A stretch of DNA of 64,000 nucleotides from Oscillospiraceae bacterium (GTDB taxonomy: Bacteria; Bacillota; Clostridia; Oscillospirales; Acutalibacteraceae): assembly GCA_031256825.1 (NCBI GenBank), contig JAIRPV010000035.1:41431-105430 (forward strand), written 5' to 3'. Numbering within the stretch: the first letter of the stretch is position 1; each line of letters opens with the position of its first letter. Position numbers and translations under genes: made by a program. The notes under the pieces are model-generated. The model saw only the letters and a program-made list of their open reading frames with translations, was not told the DNA's origin and ran no database searches. Positions 49,996 to 58,954 of the stretch are shown here, in pieces.

Positions 49996-52566
49996 TTACT
50001 CCCCGGATTCTCCAAACGATCCGCGTTTTTCCGGGGCGACCGCCATATATTCCTGATACTGCGCATGGCTCATCAGCACCTTGCGGGGCTTTGCGCCCTC
50101 GGGCGGGCCAACGATGCCCCGGGCTTCCAGCAGATCCACAACGCGCGAAGCGCGGGCGTAGCCAAGTTTTAGCTTTTTTTGCAGCATGGTTGTGCTGGCC
50201 ATTTGCGCGTTGACCACCACTTCGATGGCGGAGTCGAGCATCGGATCGCTTTCTTCTTCGCCTTCGGCGGCGCTGTCGAGCATGCCGCCCTTCTTTTTGC
50301 CCCGGCCGGCGGCGGCGGCCAGGCTGCCAATTTCTTCCCAGACGCTGTCGTCATAATTCCCGGAACCATCGGTGTCTTTGATAAAATTGACCACTTTTTG
50401 GACTTCCGGATCGCTGACAAAACAACCCTGCACCCGCACGGCGTTGTTGCCGCCGTTGAGGCTGAAGAGCATGTCGCCATTGCCCAGCAGCTGCTCCGCC
50501 CCGGAAGAGTTGATGATGGTGCGCGAGTCGATCTGCGAGGCGACGCTCAGCGCGATCCGCCCGGGCAGATTGCTCTTGATAACGCCGGTGATCACATCCA
50601 CAGAAGGGCGCTGCGTTGCGACTACGAGGTGGATGCCCGCTGCGCGACCTTTTTGCGTCAGGCGCTGGATGCTGTCTTCCACGTCGCTCGGGGCCACCAT
50701 CATCAGATCGCTTAGCTCGTCGATGAAAATAACGATCTTTGGCATATGCTCCAGATCATCCTGCATGGCGGCGATGTTGTTGTAGCTATCCAGATCGCGC
50801 ACGTTCTGCTCGGAAATCCGCGTGTAGCGCCGTTCCATCTCGTTGACGGCCCAGCCCAGCGCCCCCGCGGCTTTGAGCGGATCGCTGACCACGGGCACGA
50901 GCAAGTGCGGAATGCCGCTGTAGACATTGAATTCCACCTGCTTTGGATCGACCATGAGCAGTTTCACGTCTTCCGGCGAAGCGTTATAGAGCATACTGAG
51001 AATGAGCGTGTTCATGCACACGGATTTACCGGAACCGGTGGTGCCGGCAATGAGCAGATGCGGCAGTTTCGCAAGATCCGCGCAGACCAAATCGCCCACG
51101 ATATCTTTGCCCAGGGCCACGGTGAGCTTCGATTTGCCGGCCCCGGCCCGGTAGTTGTCGCTGTCCACAAGCTCCCGCAACGTCACCACGGCGCGCACGC
51201 GGTTTGGCACCTCTACGCCGACGGCGGGCTTGCCGGGGATGGGGGCTTCGATACGCACTTTTGTAGCGGCCAGGCGCAAGGCGATGTCGTCGGCCAGCGA
51301 AGTGATCTTGCTGATTTTTACGCCTTCCGCCGGGCGCAGTTCGTATCTGGTAACGGCGGGCCCGCGGCTGCGGCCCACCAGCTCTACCGCCACGCCGAAG
51401 CTATCCAGGGTATACACCAGCTTGCGCGCAATCATATCCTCTTCGCCTTTGTCGGGCGCGCCGTGGGTGCGGGGCGCGGAAAGGCAGCTCAAAGGCGGCG
51501 GCTGATAATCCGGATGATCCGTTGCGCGGGAAGCGGCGGAAAGGTTGGCTTCCATGGCCGCGCGCACCGCGTCGTCGCCCGCCTGCTTGGCGCGGCGGCG
51601 CTTTGCGTTGTCGCCGGTCAGGCTGTTGGCCAGCTCCCCGGCCGCTGTGTCGCCGGGCGGAAGATCCGCCACGGTGGGGATGGCCGAAGCGGAAGTTCCC
51701 GTTGCTTCCGGCTCAAAGCCGAAGCGCTCAAAAATGCCGTGCCTGGCGGAAGATTCCGCTGCCGCGCCGCCAATTTCGCCGCCCAGCCGCTCCAGTTCCG
51801 CCAGGTCGTCTTCCAGTGTGCGGGTTTTGCGGCCGTGCGCTTTTGGCGCCCTCAGTTTTGCCGTCTTTTCAACAGAGACAGCTTCGGCCCGCTCGGGCTT
51901 GTCCGGCGCATCCGGCCCATAGCGGCCCGCGGCTATGTCGACCAGGCGCTCGCGCAGCCTTGGGAAGGCCAGCGGCGCGCTGCCGACGGTGACCAGCACA
52001 GAAATCAGCATTGCGCCAACGCCGCCGCACGCCCGCGCCAGCCCCGCGCCCAGCACGGCCCCGGCCCAGCCGCCGCGCAGGATATCAGGAAAAGCGATTG
52101 GTGTTTTACCCTGATAAAAGACAGAATTCACCGCCGCGGCGAATTCGCCCCCGGCAATGTTTTCTTTGCTCCTGGTGAACAGATAAAACACCGCGCCAAG
52201 AAACAGCAGCAACAGCGCCTGGCAAAGCAGGGGCGTTTTTTCGTGCCCCAGGTTTTTGTTGTGCAGCCAAACGTTGCAGCAATAAAACGCGAACGCGGCC
52301 CAGCCAACCAGCGGCAGGCCGAAAAAGCCCCAGATGGCGTTGTGCGCCGCCGTCCAGATATTTTGCCCGGGAATCAGCGCCAGCGCCAGCCCCAGCAGGG
52401 TCAGCAGCCCCAGTATCCAGGCGCGCAGCAGCCGCGCCCTGTGCTGCGCTTCGGCGATCTGTTTTGCGCTGGGCTTTTTTGCGGGTTTCGGCTTTGTGTT
52501 CGCTGTTTTTGCCCCGGCGGAGGGCGCCTTCCCCGCCGCAGGTTTGCGCTGCTGCGCCGTTGCCAA
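49996..52566 (-). CDS. ftsK: DNA translocase FtsK/SpoIIIE
   Basis: An 856-residue translocase from a TTG start. About four N-terminal membrane spans come first, then a long charged linker (about 230-360), the AAA motor (IAGTTGSGKSVCMN Walker A, IVIFIDELSDLMM Walker B) and a C-terminal gamma winged helix (LQKKLKLGYARASRVVDLLE). The frame is open to 52659, but the promoter -10 box lies at 52650-52655, so a start there is excluded. AAGGAGTGGTTGAT ideally precedes TTG at 52566; an ATG at 52611 with a weaker site is the alternative. Pumps chromosome during division or sporulation. Confidence 0.93.
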   Translation of the reverse strand: MATAQQRKPAAGKAPSAGAKTANTKPKPAKKPSAKQIAEAQHRARLLRAWILGLLTLLGLALALIPGQNIWTAAHNAIWGFFGLPLVGWAAFAFYCCNVWLHNKNLGHEKTPLLCQALLLLFLGAVFYLFTRSKENIAGGEFAAAVNSVFYQGKTPIAFPDILRGGWAGAVLGAGLARACGGVGAMLISVLVTVGSAPLAFPRLRERLVDIAAGRYGPDAPDKPERAEAVSVEKTAKLRAPKAHGRKTRTLEDDLAELERLGGEIGGAAAESSARHGIFERFGFEPEATGTSASAIPTVADLPPGDTAAGELANSLTGDNAKRRRAKQAGDDAVRAAMEANLSAASRATDHPDYQPPPLSCLSAPRTHGAPDKGEEDMIARKLVYTLDSFGVAVELVGRSRGPAVTRYELRPAEGVKISKITSLADDIALRLAATKVRIEAPIPGKPAVGVEVPNRVRAVVTLRELVDSDNYRAGAGKSKLTVALGKDIVGDLVCADLAKLPHLLIAGTTGSGKSVCMNTLILSMLYNASPEDVKLLMVDPKQVEFNVYSGIPHLLVPVVSDPLKAAGALGWAVNEMERRYTRISEQNVRDLDSYNNIAAMQDDLEHMPKIVIFIDELSDLMMVAPSDVEDSIQRLTQKGRAAGIHLVVATQRPSVDVITGVIKSNLPGRIALSVASQIDSRTIINSSGAEQLLGNGDMLFSLNGGNNAVRVQGCFVSDPEVQKVVNFIKDTDGSGNYDDSVWEEIGSLAAAAGRGKKKGGMLDSAAEGEEESDPMLDSAIEVVVNAQMASTTMLQKKLKLGYARASRVVDLLEARGIVGPPEGAKPRKVLMSHAQYQEYMAVAPEKRGSFGESGE

Positions 52567-52649
52567 ATCAACCACTCCTTCGCGTTGTCTTTCTGTGAAC
52601 ATTGATCTCATCAAGCGCTCCGGCGCTGACGTCAAAAGCTTTCCCATAA

Positions 52650-52678
52650 ATTGTATCATATTATGGCGGGGTTGTCAA
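52650..52678 (-). promoter_or_regulatory. Sigma-A promoter of ftsK
   Basis: Reverse strand TTGACA (52678-52673), 17-base spacer, TACAAT (52655-52650). Confidence 0.85.
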
Positions 52679-52707
52679 ATCATTTTCAAAAACCGGCCGC
52701 CAACCCC

Positions 52708-52736
52708 TTGCGCCCATCGCTTTTTTTTGTTATAAT
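52708..52736 (+). promoter_or_regulatory. Sigma-A promoter of mutS
   Basis: TTGCGC (52708-52713), 17-base spacer, TATAAT (52731-52736), 35 bases before the mutS start. Confidence 0.78.
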
Positions 52737-52771
52737 GAACAGAAGGGAAGAGAGGAGACGGAGGTTAGCCA

Positions 52772-55381
52772 ATGGAAGAACTCACGCCTATGATGCGGCA
52801 ATGGCGGGAAATCAAAGGGCAATACCCGGGGGCGATTTTGATGTATCGGCTGGGCGATTTTTATGAGATGTTCTTTGAAGATGCCCAATTGGCCTCGCGC
52901 GAGCTGGATCTGGTGCTCACCGGGCGCGACTGCGGCTTGCCCGAGCGCGCGCCCATGTGCGGGGTGCCTTATCACAGCGCCGACAGCTACATTGCGCGGC
53001 TGGTGCAAAAGGGCTATAAGATCGCCATCTGCGAACAAATGGAGGATCCGGCCACCGCGAAGGGCCTTGTCCGGCGGGACGTCATACGGATTATCACCCC
53101 CGGCACGCTCATCGAGAGCGAGATGCTACAGGAGGATCGCAACAATTACCTGGCAAGCGTTTGGATAGAAGGCGACGGCGCGGGGCTTTGTTTTTGCGAT
53201 ATTTCCACAGGCAGCGCCGAGGTAACGGAATGCCGCGCGCCGGATTTGGCCGGAAAGATCATAAACGAGCTGGCGAAATATCTGCCCACAGAGGCGCTGC
53301 TTTGCCCCCGGGCGGCGGAGGACGCGCGCCTGCGCGAACACTTTAAGCTGCGGGGCGGCCGCACGCTGTTGCAGCTGCTCGAAGAGGATCGTTTCCAGCC
53401 GGGGGAAGCCCAGCGGCAGTTTTCGGCGGAATACTTAGAAGAGGCGGGGCTGGCCGCCGAGCCGCTTGCCCTGCGGGCGTTGAGCGCCGCGCTGCGGTAT
53501 CTGCGTGAATCGCAGAAGAGCGGGCGCAGTTCCATCCGCAGCGTTGAAAGCTACAGCGAACGGCAGTTCATGAAGCTCGACGCGTCTTCGCGGCGAAACC
53601 TGGAGCTGTGCGAAACCATGCGGGGCCGGGAAAAGCGGGGCAGCCTGCTCTGGGTGCTGGACAAAACCCGCACCGCCATGGGCAAGCGCCTGCTGCGCGG
53701 CTGGATGGAACGGCCGCTGCTGCATTTGCCGCGCATTACGCGCCGGCAGGCCGCTGTGCAGGAACTGCTGGAAGAAACGGATCTCCGGCTGGATGCGCAG
53801 GAAGCGCTTTCCGGCGTGCGCGATCTGGAGCGGCTGATGAGCCGGGTGGTGTATCAGACGGCCAACGCGCGGGAACTGCGCGCCGTGGCCGCTTCGCTGG
53901 CGCTGCTGCCGCAAATCAAAAACAACCTGCGCGGCGCGCGCTGCGACTACTTAAAGCAGCTTTATATTGAGCTGGACGAGCTGGAAGACATGCGCGCGCT
54001 GATTGACGGCGCGATTGTGGAAGAGCCGCCGTTTTCTGTCCGCGAGGGCGGGCTGATCCGCGACGGATATTACGGCGAGCTGGACGACTTAAGGGCGCTG
54101 GAGCGCGACGGCAAGGGCTACCTTGCGAATATTCAGGCGCGGGAGCAGGAACAGACGGGCATCAAAAAGCTGAAAGTCAGCTATAACAGGGTGTTTGGCT
54201 ATTATATTGAGGTGACGAACGCCTACCGGGAGCTGGTGCCCGAGCACTACATCCGCAAGCAGACCCTTGCCAACTGCGAACGTTACATTACCCAGGAGCT
54301 AAAAGAGCTGGAAGCAAAGGTGCTCAGCGCCAACGAGCGCGCCGTAAAGCTGGAATACGAAATATTCGCGCAGGTGCGCGAGGAACTGGCCGGGCAATAT
54401 ACGCGCATCCGGCGCTGCGCCGGGGCCGCCGCCCAGCTGGATGTGCTGTGCTCTTTGGCCGAAGCCGCCGCTGTGAATCAATATTGCCGGCCCGAGGTTT
54501 TGCCGCAAGGCGGCATAGAGATCGTCGACGGGCGGCACCCTGTGATTGAAAAGATGCTGGACGGGCTGCCTTTTGTGCCCAACGACACGCATATTGACCG
54601 CGGCGCCTGCCGCTGCATGGTGATCACCGGGCCAAACATGGCGGGGAAATCGACCTATATGCGCCAGGTGGCGCTCATTACGCTGATGGCGCAGGTGGGG
54701 AGTTTTGTGCCCGCAAAAAGCGCCACCATCGCCATGGCCGACGCGATTTTTACCCGCGTGGGCGCTTCGGACGATCTGGCCAGCGGGCAAAGCACGTTCA
54801 TGGTTGAAATGAAAGAGGTGGCGCAGATTCTGCAAAACGCCACGCCGAAAAGCCTGTTGATTTTCGACGAGATTGGGCGCGGCACCTCCACGTTCGACGG
54901 CATGAGCATTGCCCGCGCCGTGCTCGAATACGCGGCGGATCCAAAAAAGCTCGGCGCGCCAACGCTGTTTGCCACGCACTACCATGAGCTGACGGAGCTG
55001 GAGGGCGTGGAGGGCATCCACAACTTTGCCGTGGCCGTAAAAAAGCGCGGCGACGAGATTACGTTTTTGCGGCGCATTGTGCCGGGCGCGGCCGACGGCA
55101 GCTACGGCGTGGAGGTGGCAAAGCTGGCGGGGGTGCCCGATTCGGTGATCCGGCGGGCGAAAGCAATTTTAAGGGAGCTGGAGGCGCAGGAGCGCGCGAA
55201 GCTTGCCGCCACAGGGCAGGCGGCCGCGATCGCCATTGACGAAAGCGAATATGACTTTGCCGGGCTGCGGGCCGCCGCGCTGCTCGAAGAATTGCGTGCG
55301 GTGGACACCGACACCCTGACGCCCATTGAGGCGCTGACAAAACTCTATGAATTGGTGCGTTCGGCGCGGGAGGTGATTTGA
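52772..55381 (+). CDS. mutS: DNA mismatch repair protein MutS
   Basis: An 869-residue MutS of normal length. The mismatch-reading motif is GDFYEMFFEDA, the clamp and lever domains lie in the middle, Walker A is GPNMAGKST and Walker B IFDEIGRGTSTFDG. ACGGAGGTTAGCC precedes the ATG. mutL does not follow, as it often does; a YdcF-like gene starts at the stop codon instead. Confidence 0.97.
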   Translation: MEELTPMMRQWREIKGQYPGAILMYRLGDFYEMFFEDAQLASRELDLVLTGRDCGLPERAPMCGVPYHSADSYIARLVQKGYKIAICEQMEDPATAKGLVRRDVIRIITPGTLIESEMLQEDRNNYLASVWIEGDGAGLCFCDISTGSAEVTECRAPDLAGKIINELAKYLPTEALLCPRAAEDARLREHFKLRGGRTLLQLLEEDRFQPGEAQRQFSAEYLEEAGLAAEPLALRALSAALRYLRESQKSGRSSIRSVESYSERQFMKLDASSRRNLELCETMRGREKRGSLLWVLDKTRTAMGKRLLRGWMERPLLHLPRITRRQAAVQELLEETDLRLDAQEALSGVRDLERLMSRVVYQTANARELRAVAASLALLPQIKNNLRGARCDYLKQLYIELDELEDMRALIDGAIVEEPPFSVREGGLIRDGYYGELDDLRALERDGKGYLANIQAREQEQTGIKKLKVSYNRVFGYYIEVTNAYRELVPEHYIRKQTLANCERYITQELKELEAKVLSANERAVKLEYEIFAQVREELAGQYTRIRRCAGAAAQLDVLCSLAEAAAVNQYCRPEVLPQGGIEIVDGRHPVIEKMLDGLPFVPNDTHIDRGACRCMVITGPNMAGKSTYMRQVALITLMAQVGSFVPAKSATIAMADAIFTRVGASDDLASGQSTFMVEMKEVAQILQNATPKSLLIFDEIGRGTSTFDGMSIARAVLEYAADPKKLGAPTLFATHYHELTELEGVEGIHNFAVAVKKRGDEITFLRRIVPGAADGSYGVEVAKLAGVPDSVIRRAKAILRELEAQERAKLAATGQAAAIAIDESEYDFAGLRAAALLEELRAVDTDTLTPIEALTKLYELVRSAREVI

Positions 55382-56448
55382 TGCCCGAACTTTTGCTGTC
55401 TCTGGCGCGCTGGAGCCTGGCGCCGGCGCTGTTGTTTTTGGCGCTGTTTTTGCTGCTCTACCGCCGCAACCGCACCCATTTGGCCACAGCGTTCTGCTTC
55501 CTGTGCTTCCTGATAACCGGCATGCTCAGCCTGGTGGTGCACGCGGTGCAATTTTGGGGCGCTTGGTGGCTCAACGCGCTGGTCATGCTGGTTTTTGGGG
55601 CGCTGCTGCTGGTGGCGGCGTTCGGGATCTATTTTTTGCTTGCCTTTTTGCTGCTCAATACCTGGTCGGTGCTGCGGCGCGAAGGCTTCCGCTTGCAGCA
55701 CGCGCTCACGCTCATTTTGGCCGGGGGCATTCTTGCGTTCCTGCTGGCGCTGCGCTTTTTGCCGGGCGGCCCGGTGCAGCGGGTTGTGCTGGCAGCCGGC
55801 TGCGCGGCTGGCCTCTATTATTTTTTGCATGTGTCGCTTTATCTGGTGAACACGCTCCTGTGCAACTGCGCGCGCCCGAAGGCAAACCAGGATTACATCA
55901 TCATTCTGGGCTGCGGACTAAAAAAAGACGGCGCGGCGTCGCCGCTGCTGGCGGCGCGGATCGACAGGGCGCTCCGGTTCTACCGCAAGCAGGAAAAAAA
56001 GGGGATCCCCCCGCCGAAACTGATTTGCTCGGGCGGTCAGGGATCCGACGAAATGCGGCCGGAGGCCGAAGCGATGGCGGAATACGCCCTGTTACAGGGG
56101 ATCCCGCAGGATCATATCATAACGGAAGCGAAATCGGTCAACACCATGCAGAACATGCGTTTTTCAAAAGAAATCATGGACGCGGGCGGCAAGCCCTACC
56201 GATGCATTTATTGCACGTCGAATTACCATGTGCTGCGGGCGGGGGTATACGCGCGGCGCGCGGGGCTGCCCGTGCCCGGCATTGGCAGCAAGACGGCGTT
56301 CTATTTTCTTGCCAACGCGTTTTTGCGCGAATATGTCGCCTACCTGCGGCTGTATCTGAAATGGAACCTGGCGCTGACAGGGCTGGCCGCTGCCGCGGGG
56401 CTGGCGGCAATGGCCGCGCTGCCGTCTTTGTTGAACCTGTTTGGATAA
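55381..56448 (+). CDS. YdcF-like DUF218 membrane protein
   Basis: A 355-residue protein with five N-terminal spans (to about 165) and a DUF218 domain opening DYIIILGCGLKKDGAASPLL. CSGGQGSDE and TEAKSVNTMQNMRFS are the next family motifs, plus spans at the C terminus. The ATG overlaps the mutS stop (TGATG). Family members are linked to envelope polysaccharide (ElyC/SanA) processes; the reaction is unknown. Confidence 0.88.
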   Translation: MPELLLSLARWSLAPALLFLALFLLLYRRNRTHLATAFCFLCFLITGMLSLVVHAVQFWGAWWLNALVMLVFGALLLVAAFGIYFLLAFLLLNTWSVLRREGFRLQHALTLILAGGILAFLLALRFLPGGPVQRVVLAAGCAAGLYYFLHVSLYLVNTLLCNCARPKANQDYIIILGCGLKKDGAASPLLAARIDRALRFYRKQEKKGIPPPKLICSGGQGSDEMRPEAEAMAEYALLQGIPQDHIITEAKSVNTMQNMRFSKEIMDAGGKPYRCIYCTSNYHVLRAGVYARRAGLPVPGIGSKTAFYFLANAFLREYVAYLRLYLKWNLALTGLAAAAGLAAMAALPSLLNLFG

Positions 56449-56467
56449 CGGAAAGGGATTGCTCCAC

Positions 56468-57307
56468 ATGCCTAGAGAATTAACGCCCGCACAGCGCGCC
56501 GAGCGCAGCCTGCAAACCAAATACCGCAAAGAAATCTGGAACCCTTTCATCGGCGCGGTGAAAGAGTATGCGCTGCTTCAGCCGGAAGACAGCGTCGCCG
56601 CGTGCGTTTCCGGCGGGAAAGATTCGTTCCTCAACGCGAAATTGCTGCAAATGCTTCAGCGCCACAGCGATATCCCGTTCCAGGTGAAGTTCCTTTGCAT
56701 GGACCCGGGCTATACGGAAGAAAACCGGCGGCTGATTGCGCAAAACGCCGAACGGCTGGCCATTCCGCTGGAATTCTTTGAGACGAATATCTATGATTAT
56801 GTGGCGAAACAGCCCGGTTCGCCCTGTTATCTCTGCGCGCGCATGCGGCGCGGGTATCTTTATAAAGAAGCGCAGGCCCGCGGCTGCAACAAAATCGCCC
56901 TGGGGCACCACTTCAGCGACGTCATTGAAACCACGCTCATGAGCATGTTGTACGGCGCGCAGATCCAAACCATGCCGCCCAAACTGAGGAGCAAAAACTT
57001 CCCCGGCCTGGCGCTGATCCGCCCGCTGTATCAGGTGCACGAAGACAGCATATTGGCGTGGCGGCGCTACAACGATCTGACGTTTATCCAGTGCGGCTGC
57101 CGGTTTACCGAGGGCTGCGACGCTTGCGAAGGGGCGCGCACATCCTCGAAGCGCAAAGAAATCAAGCTGCTCATCAGGCAATTGAAGCAAACGCATCCCG
57201 ATGTGGAAAAATGCATCTTCCAAAGCACGCAGAATGTGCGGCTGGACACCATGTTGGGTTACGTCAGCCATGGGGTGGAACACCGCTTTTTAGAGGAGTG
57301 GCCGTGA
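56468..57307 (+). CDS. TtcA-like PP-loop ATPase (tRNA thiolation enzyme family)
   Basis: A 279-residue protein with the PP-loop CVSGGKDSFLN (about 47-57), CYLCARMRRGYLY, and a later cysteine cluster CGCRFTEGCDAC. This matches the TtcA/TilS/CTU1 N-type superfamily that activates tRNA bases for sulfur insertion. The CxxC pairs suggest an Fe-S cluster. ATG at 56468 overlaps nothing; the previous gene ends 19 bases before. Substrate base not certain. Confidence 0.85.
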   Translation: MPRELTPAQRAERSLQTKYRKEIWNPFIGAVKEYALLQPEDSVAACVSGGKDSFLNAKLLQMLQRHSDIPFQVKFLCMDPGYTEENRRLIAQNAERLAIPLEFFETNIYDYVAKQPGSPCYLCARMRRGYLYKEAQARGCNKIALGHHFSDVIETTLMSMLYGAQIQTMPPKLRSKNFPGLALIRPLYQVHEDSILAWRRYNDLTFIQCGCRFTEGCDACEGARTSSKRKEIKLLIRQLKQTHPDVEKCIFQSTQNVRLDTMLGYVSHGVEHRFLEEWP

Positions 57308-57374
57308 GCCTCGCCGTCGCGGCTCCCAATGGAATATCACACGCTTTCCCGCAGGAAGGCGGCCCCGCGTTTTT

Positions 57375-58589
57375 TCAGAGCCCGCGGCAGACCATGCCCA
57401 TCAGCACGTTTTCGAGGTATTCTTCGCGGCCGGTCAGGGCGGCGGCTTCGCCTTTTTGCAGCGCGTGCTGTTCCAGGGCCGCAAAGTCGGCGCGGCCCTC
57501 GAGCAGGGCGCGGCCAATGCCGTAGCCGAAGGTGCCGTAGCGCTCGCGGCGGAACTGCTCGGTGCGGCCGTCGAGCAGCAGGCGCTGCGCCAGCAGCAGG
57601 CCGCAAGCCCAGGCGTCCATGTGCATAATGCAGTGGATGACATAGTCTTCCGGCGTGGCGCAGGCGCGCGCGGGCGGCAAATCAAGCACAATCCCGCCGT
57701 GCCAGTTTCCGGCGCGCAGCAGCTCCAGCTGGAGCTTCGCGGCCTCGATCACAAGGCTTCCGCCGCCGGGCCGCTGCTCGAGCAGCCCCAGCCGCCCGGT
57801 TTGCAGCAGCAAACGCAGCTCAGAAAGCGGCGCCTGGGCGGATAAATCCACCAAAAATTCGTTTTCCAGCCCGCCCCAGCGCAGGAACGCCAGCGCATGC
57901 GCGGCGGAGGGCCAATAAGGTTCGGGCGCGAAGGGGTTCTGGTTTGGCGCGCCCAGGCGCAAGCCCAGGCGGCCGGGGTAGCCCTGCGCGCAGTTTTTTA
58001 TGCCCTGGAGCATACGCAGCAGATTTTCGCACTCGAGCGTATCGTTGACGCACAGATAAAAGCCGCCGCGGGTTTCTTGTTCGGCGCTGTAGCTGAATTG
58101 CCGGGCGCCCAGCAGGCGGGCAATCTCCAGCGATTTTTTTGCCTGCGCCGCCGCAAAAGCGAAGATATCCGCCGAATAAGAGGTTGCCGCGCCGTAATAA
58201 TAGCGCGGGTGCGAACAGAGATCGGCGTGCACGCGCAAACATTCCACGCGGAACGTATCCTGTAGGCAAGCCATGGCCTCGGCCATTTCGCCCAGCCGGG
58301 CGAAGTGCTCGCGCAAGCTGCCGCCGCCTTCGGCCAAAGCTCTGTCGCTGAGGGTATAATAGCCTGCGCCTAGCTTGTGCAGCAGTTCCATGGTGGCCAG
58401 CAGGAAATCGCTGCCGCTCAGGCCAAAGGCCCGCGCCGCCCCCAGCGGCAGCGCGAAACGAAAATGTTCCCGCATGGGCCGCCCGGCCACAATGCGCTCC
58501 GCGTCATAATACCGGAACGCAAACGGATGCGAGGCGTAACTGCCCTGGCAGGTGACTACGGGAATGCCTTCAAAGAATTCTTTCAACAT
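57375..58589 (-). CDS. Xylose isomerase homologue lacking catalytic and metal residues (pseudoenzyme)
   Basis: A 404-residue protein colinear with xylose isomerase (XylA). EFFEGIP, HPFAFRYYDAERIV, HPRYYYGAATSYSADIFAFAAAQ and the tail RRERYGTFGYGIGRALLEGRADF match XylA blocks in order. The catalytic blocks do not: FHDRD is LSDRA (80-84), IEPKP is RLGAP (about 211-215), EANH is LSAQ (about 249-252) and DANQGD is EQRPGG (271-276). NFDAK is VLDLP, keeping one Asp. So the fold is kept but activity should be lost. The frame is intact, arguing for selection. The start is uncertain: GGAG sits 6 bases before ATG 58589, while ATG 58604 is the alternative. No xylulokinase nearby. Confidence 0.8.
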   Translation of the reverse strand: MLKEFFEGIPVVTCQGSYASHPFAFRYYDAERIVAGRPMREHFRFALPLGAARAFGLSGSDFLLATMELLHKLGAGYYTLSDRALAEGGGSLREHFARLGEMAEAMACLQDTFRVECLRVHADLCSHPRYYYGAATSYSADIFAFAAAQAKKSLEIARLLGARQFSYSAEQETRGGFYLCVNDTLECENLLRMLQGIKNCAQGYPGRLGLRLGAPNQNPFAPEPYWPSAAHALAFLRWGGLENEFLVDLSAQAPLSELRLLLQTGRLGLLEQRPGGGSLVIEAAKLQLELLRAGNWHGGIVLDLPPARACATPEDYVIHCIMHMDAWACGLLLAQRLLLDGRTEQFRRERYGTFGYGIGRALLEGRADFAALEQHALQKGEAAALTGREEYLENVLMGMVCRGL

Positions 58590-58738
58590 CATCAACTCCG
58601 TCATAGACGCTGGATGGCGATTAACCAACGCTTAGTATACCACAAAAAAATTCATTTGAAAAGGGGTTTTGGCAATGTGGCAGACATTGGTTGCAGCACA
58701 GCGCGCAGCAAGGAAGAATCAGGAAACAAAAAGACGGG

Positions 58739-58767
58739 TTGCAATTTCTGGAGAAACGTGGTATAAT
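58739..58767 (+). promoter_or_regulatory. Promoter at the start of the 80-bp tandem repeat
   Basis: TTGCAA (58739-58744), 17-base spacer, TATAAT (58762-58767), with an extended -10 (TGG before TATAAT). Repeat copies carry the same -10 at 58842-58847 and 58921-58926. Confidence 0.7.
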
Positions 58768-58942
58768 GAGCGCAATGCTTATGGCGAAAAATGATTTTGC
58801 AGGTGCAATCGCCAATGACGAACTGCTCACCGCAGGTGTGGTATAATGAGCGCAATGCTTATGGCGAGAGATTGCTTTGCAAAGCAATCGCCAATGACGA
58901 ACTGCTCACCGCAGGTGTGGTATAATGAGCGCAATACTTAAT
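58758..58942 (+). repeat. Tandem repeat of an 80-bp promoter-bearing unit, about 2.3 copies
   Basis: Units start at 58758, 58838 and 58917 (periods 80 and 79), the third being partial. Each starts GTGGTATAATGAGCGCAAT. The middle of each unit holds a hairpin bounded by GGCGA and TCGCC; in unit 2 it includes the perfect palindrome GATTGCTTTGCAAAGCAATC. The last unit ends just before the ribosome site of the gene at 58955. Confidence 0.93.
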
Positions 58943-58954
58943 GAGGAGGCTCGC

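Noticed and set aside
50746..52605. 619-residue forward open frame opposite ftsK
   Set aside because: Antisense shadow of ftsK without motifs or a start signal.
57375..58589. Functional xylose isomerase
   Set aside because: The overall blocks match XylA, but the His/Asp, Glu/Lys and most metal-ligand positions are replaced.
58758..58942. Considered as a CRISPR array or mobile element end
   Set aside because: Only 2.3 copies of one 80-bp unit with no unique spacers, transposase or target duplication.
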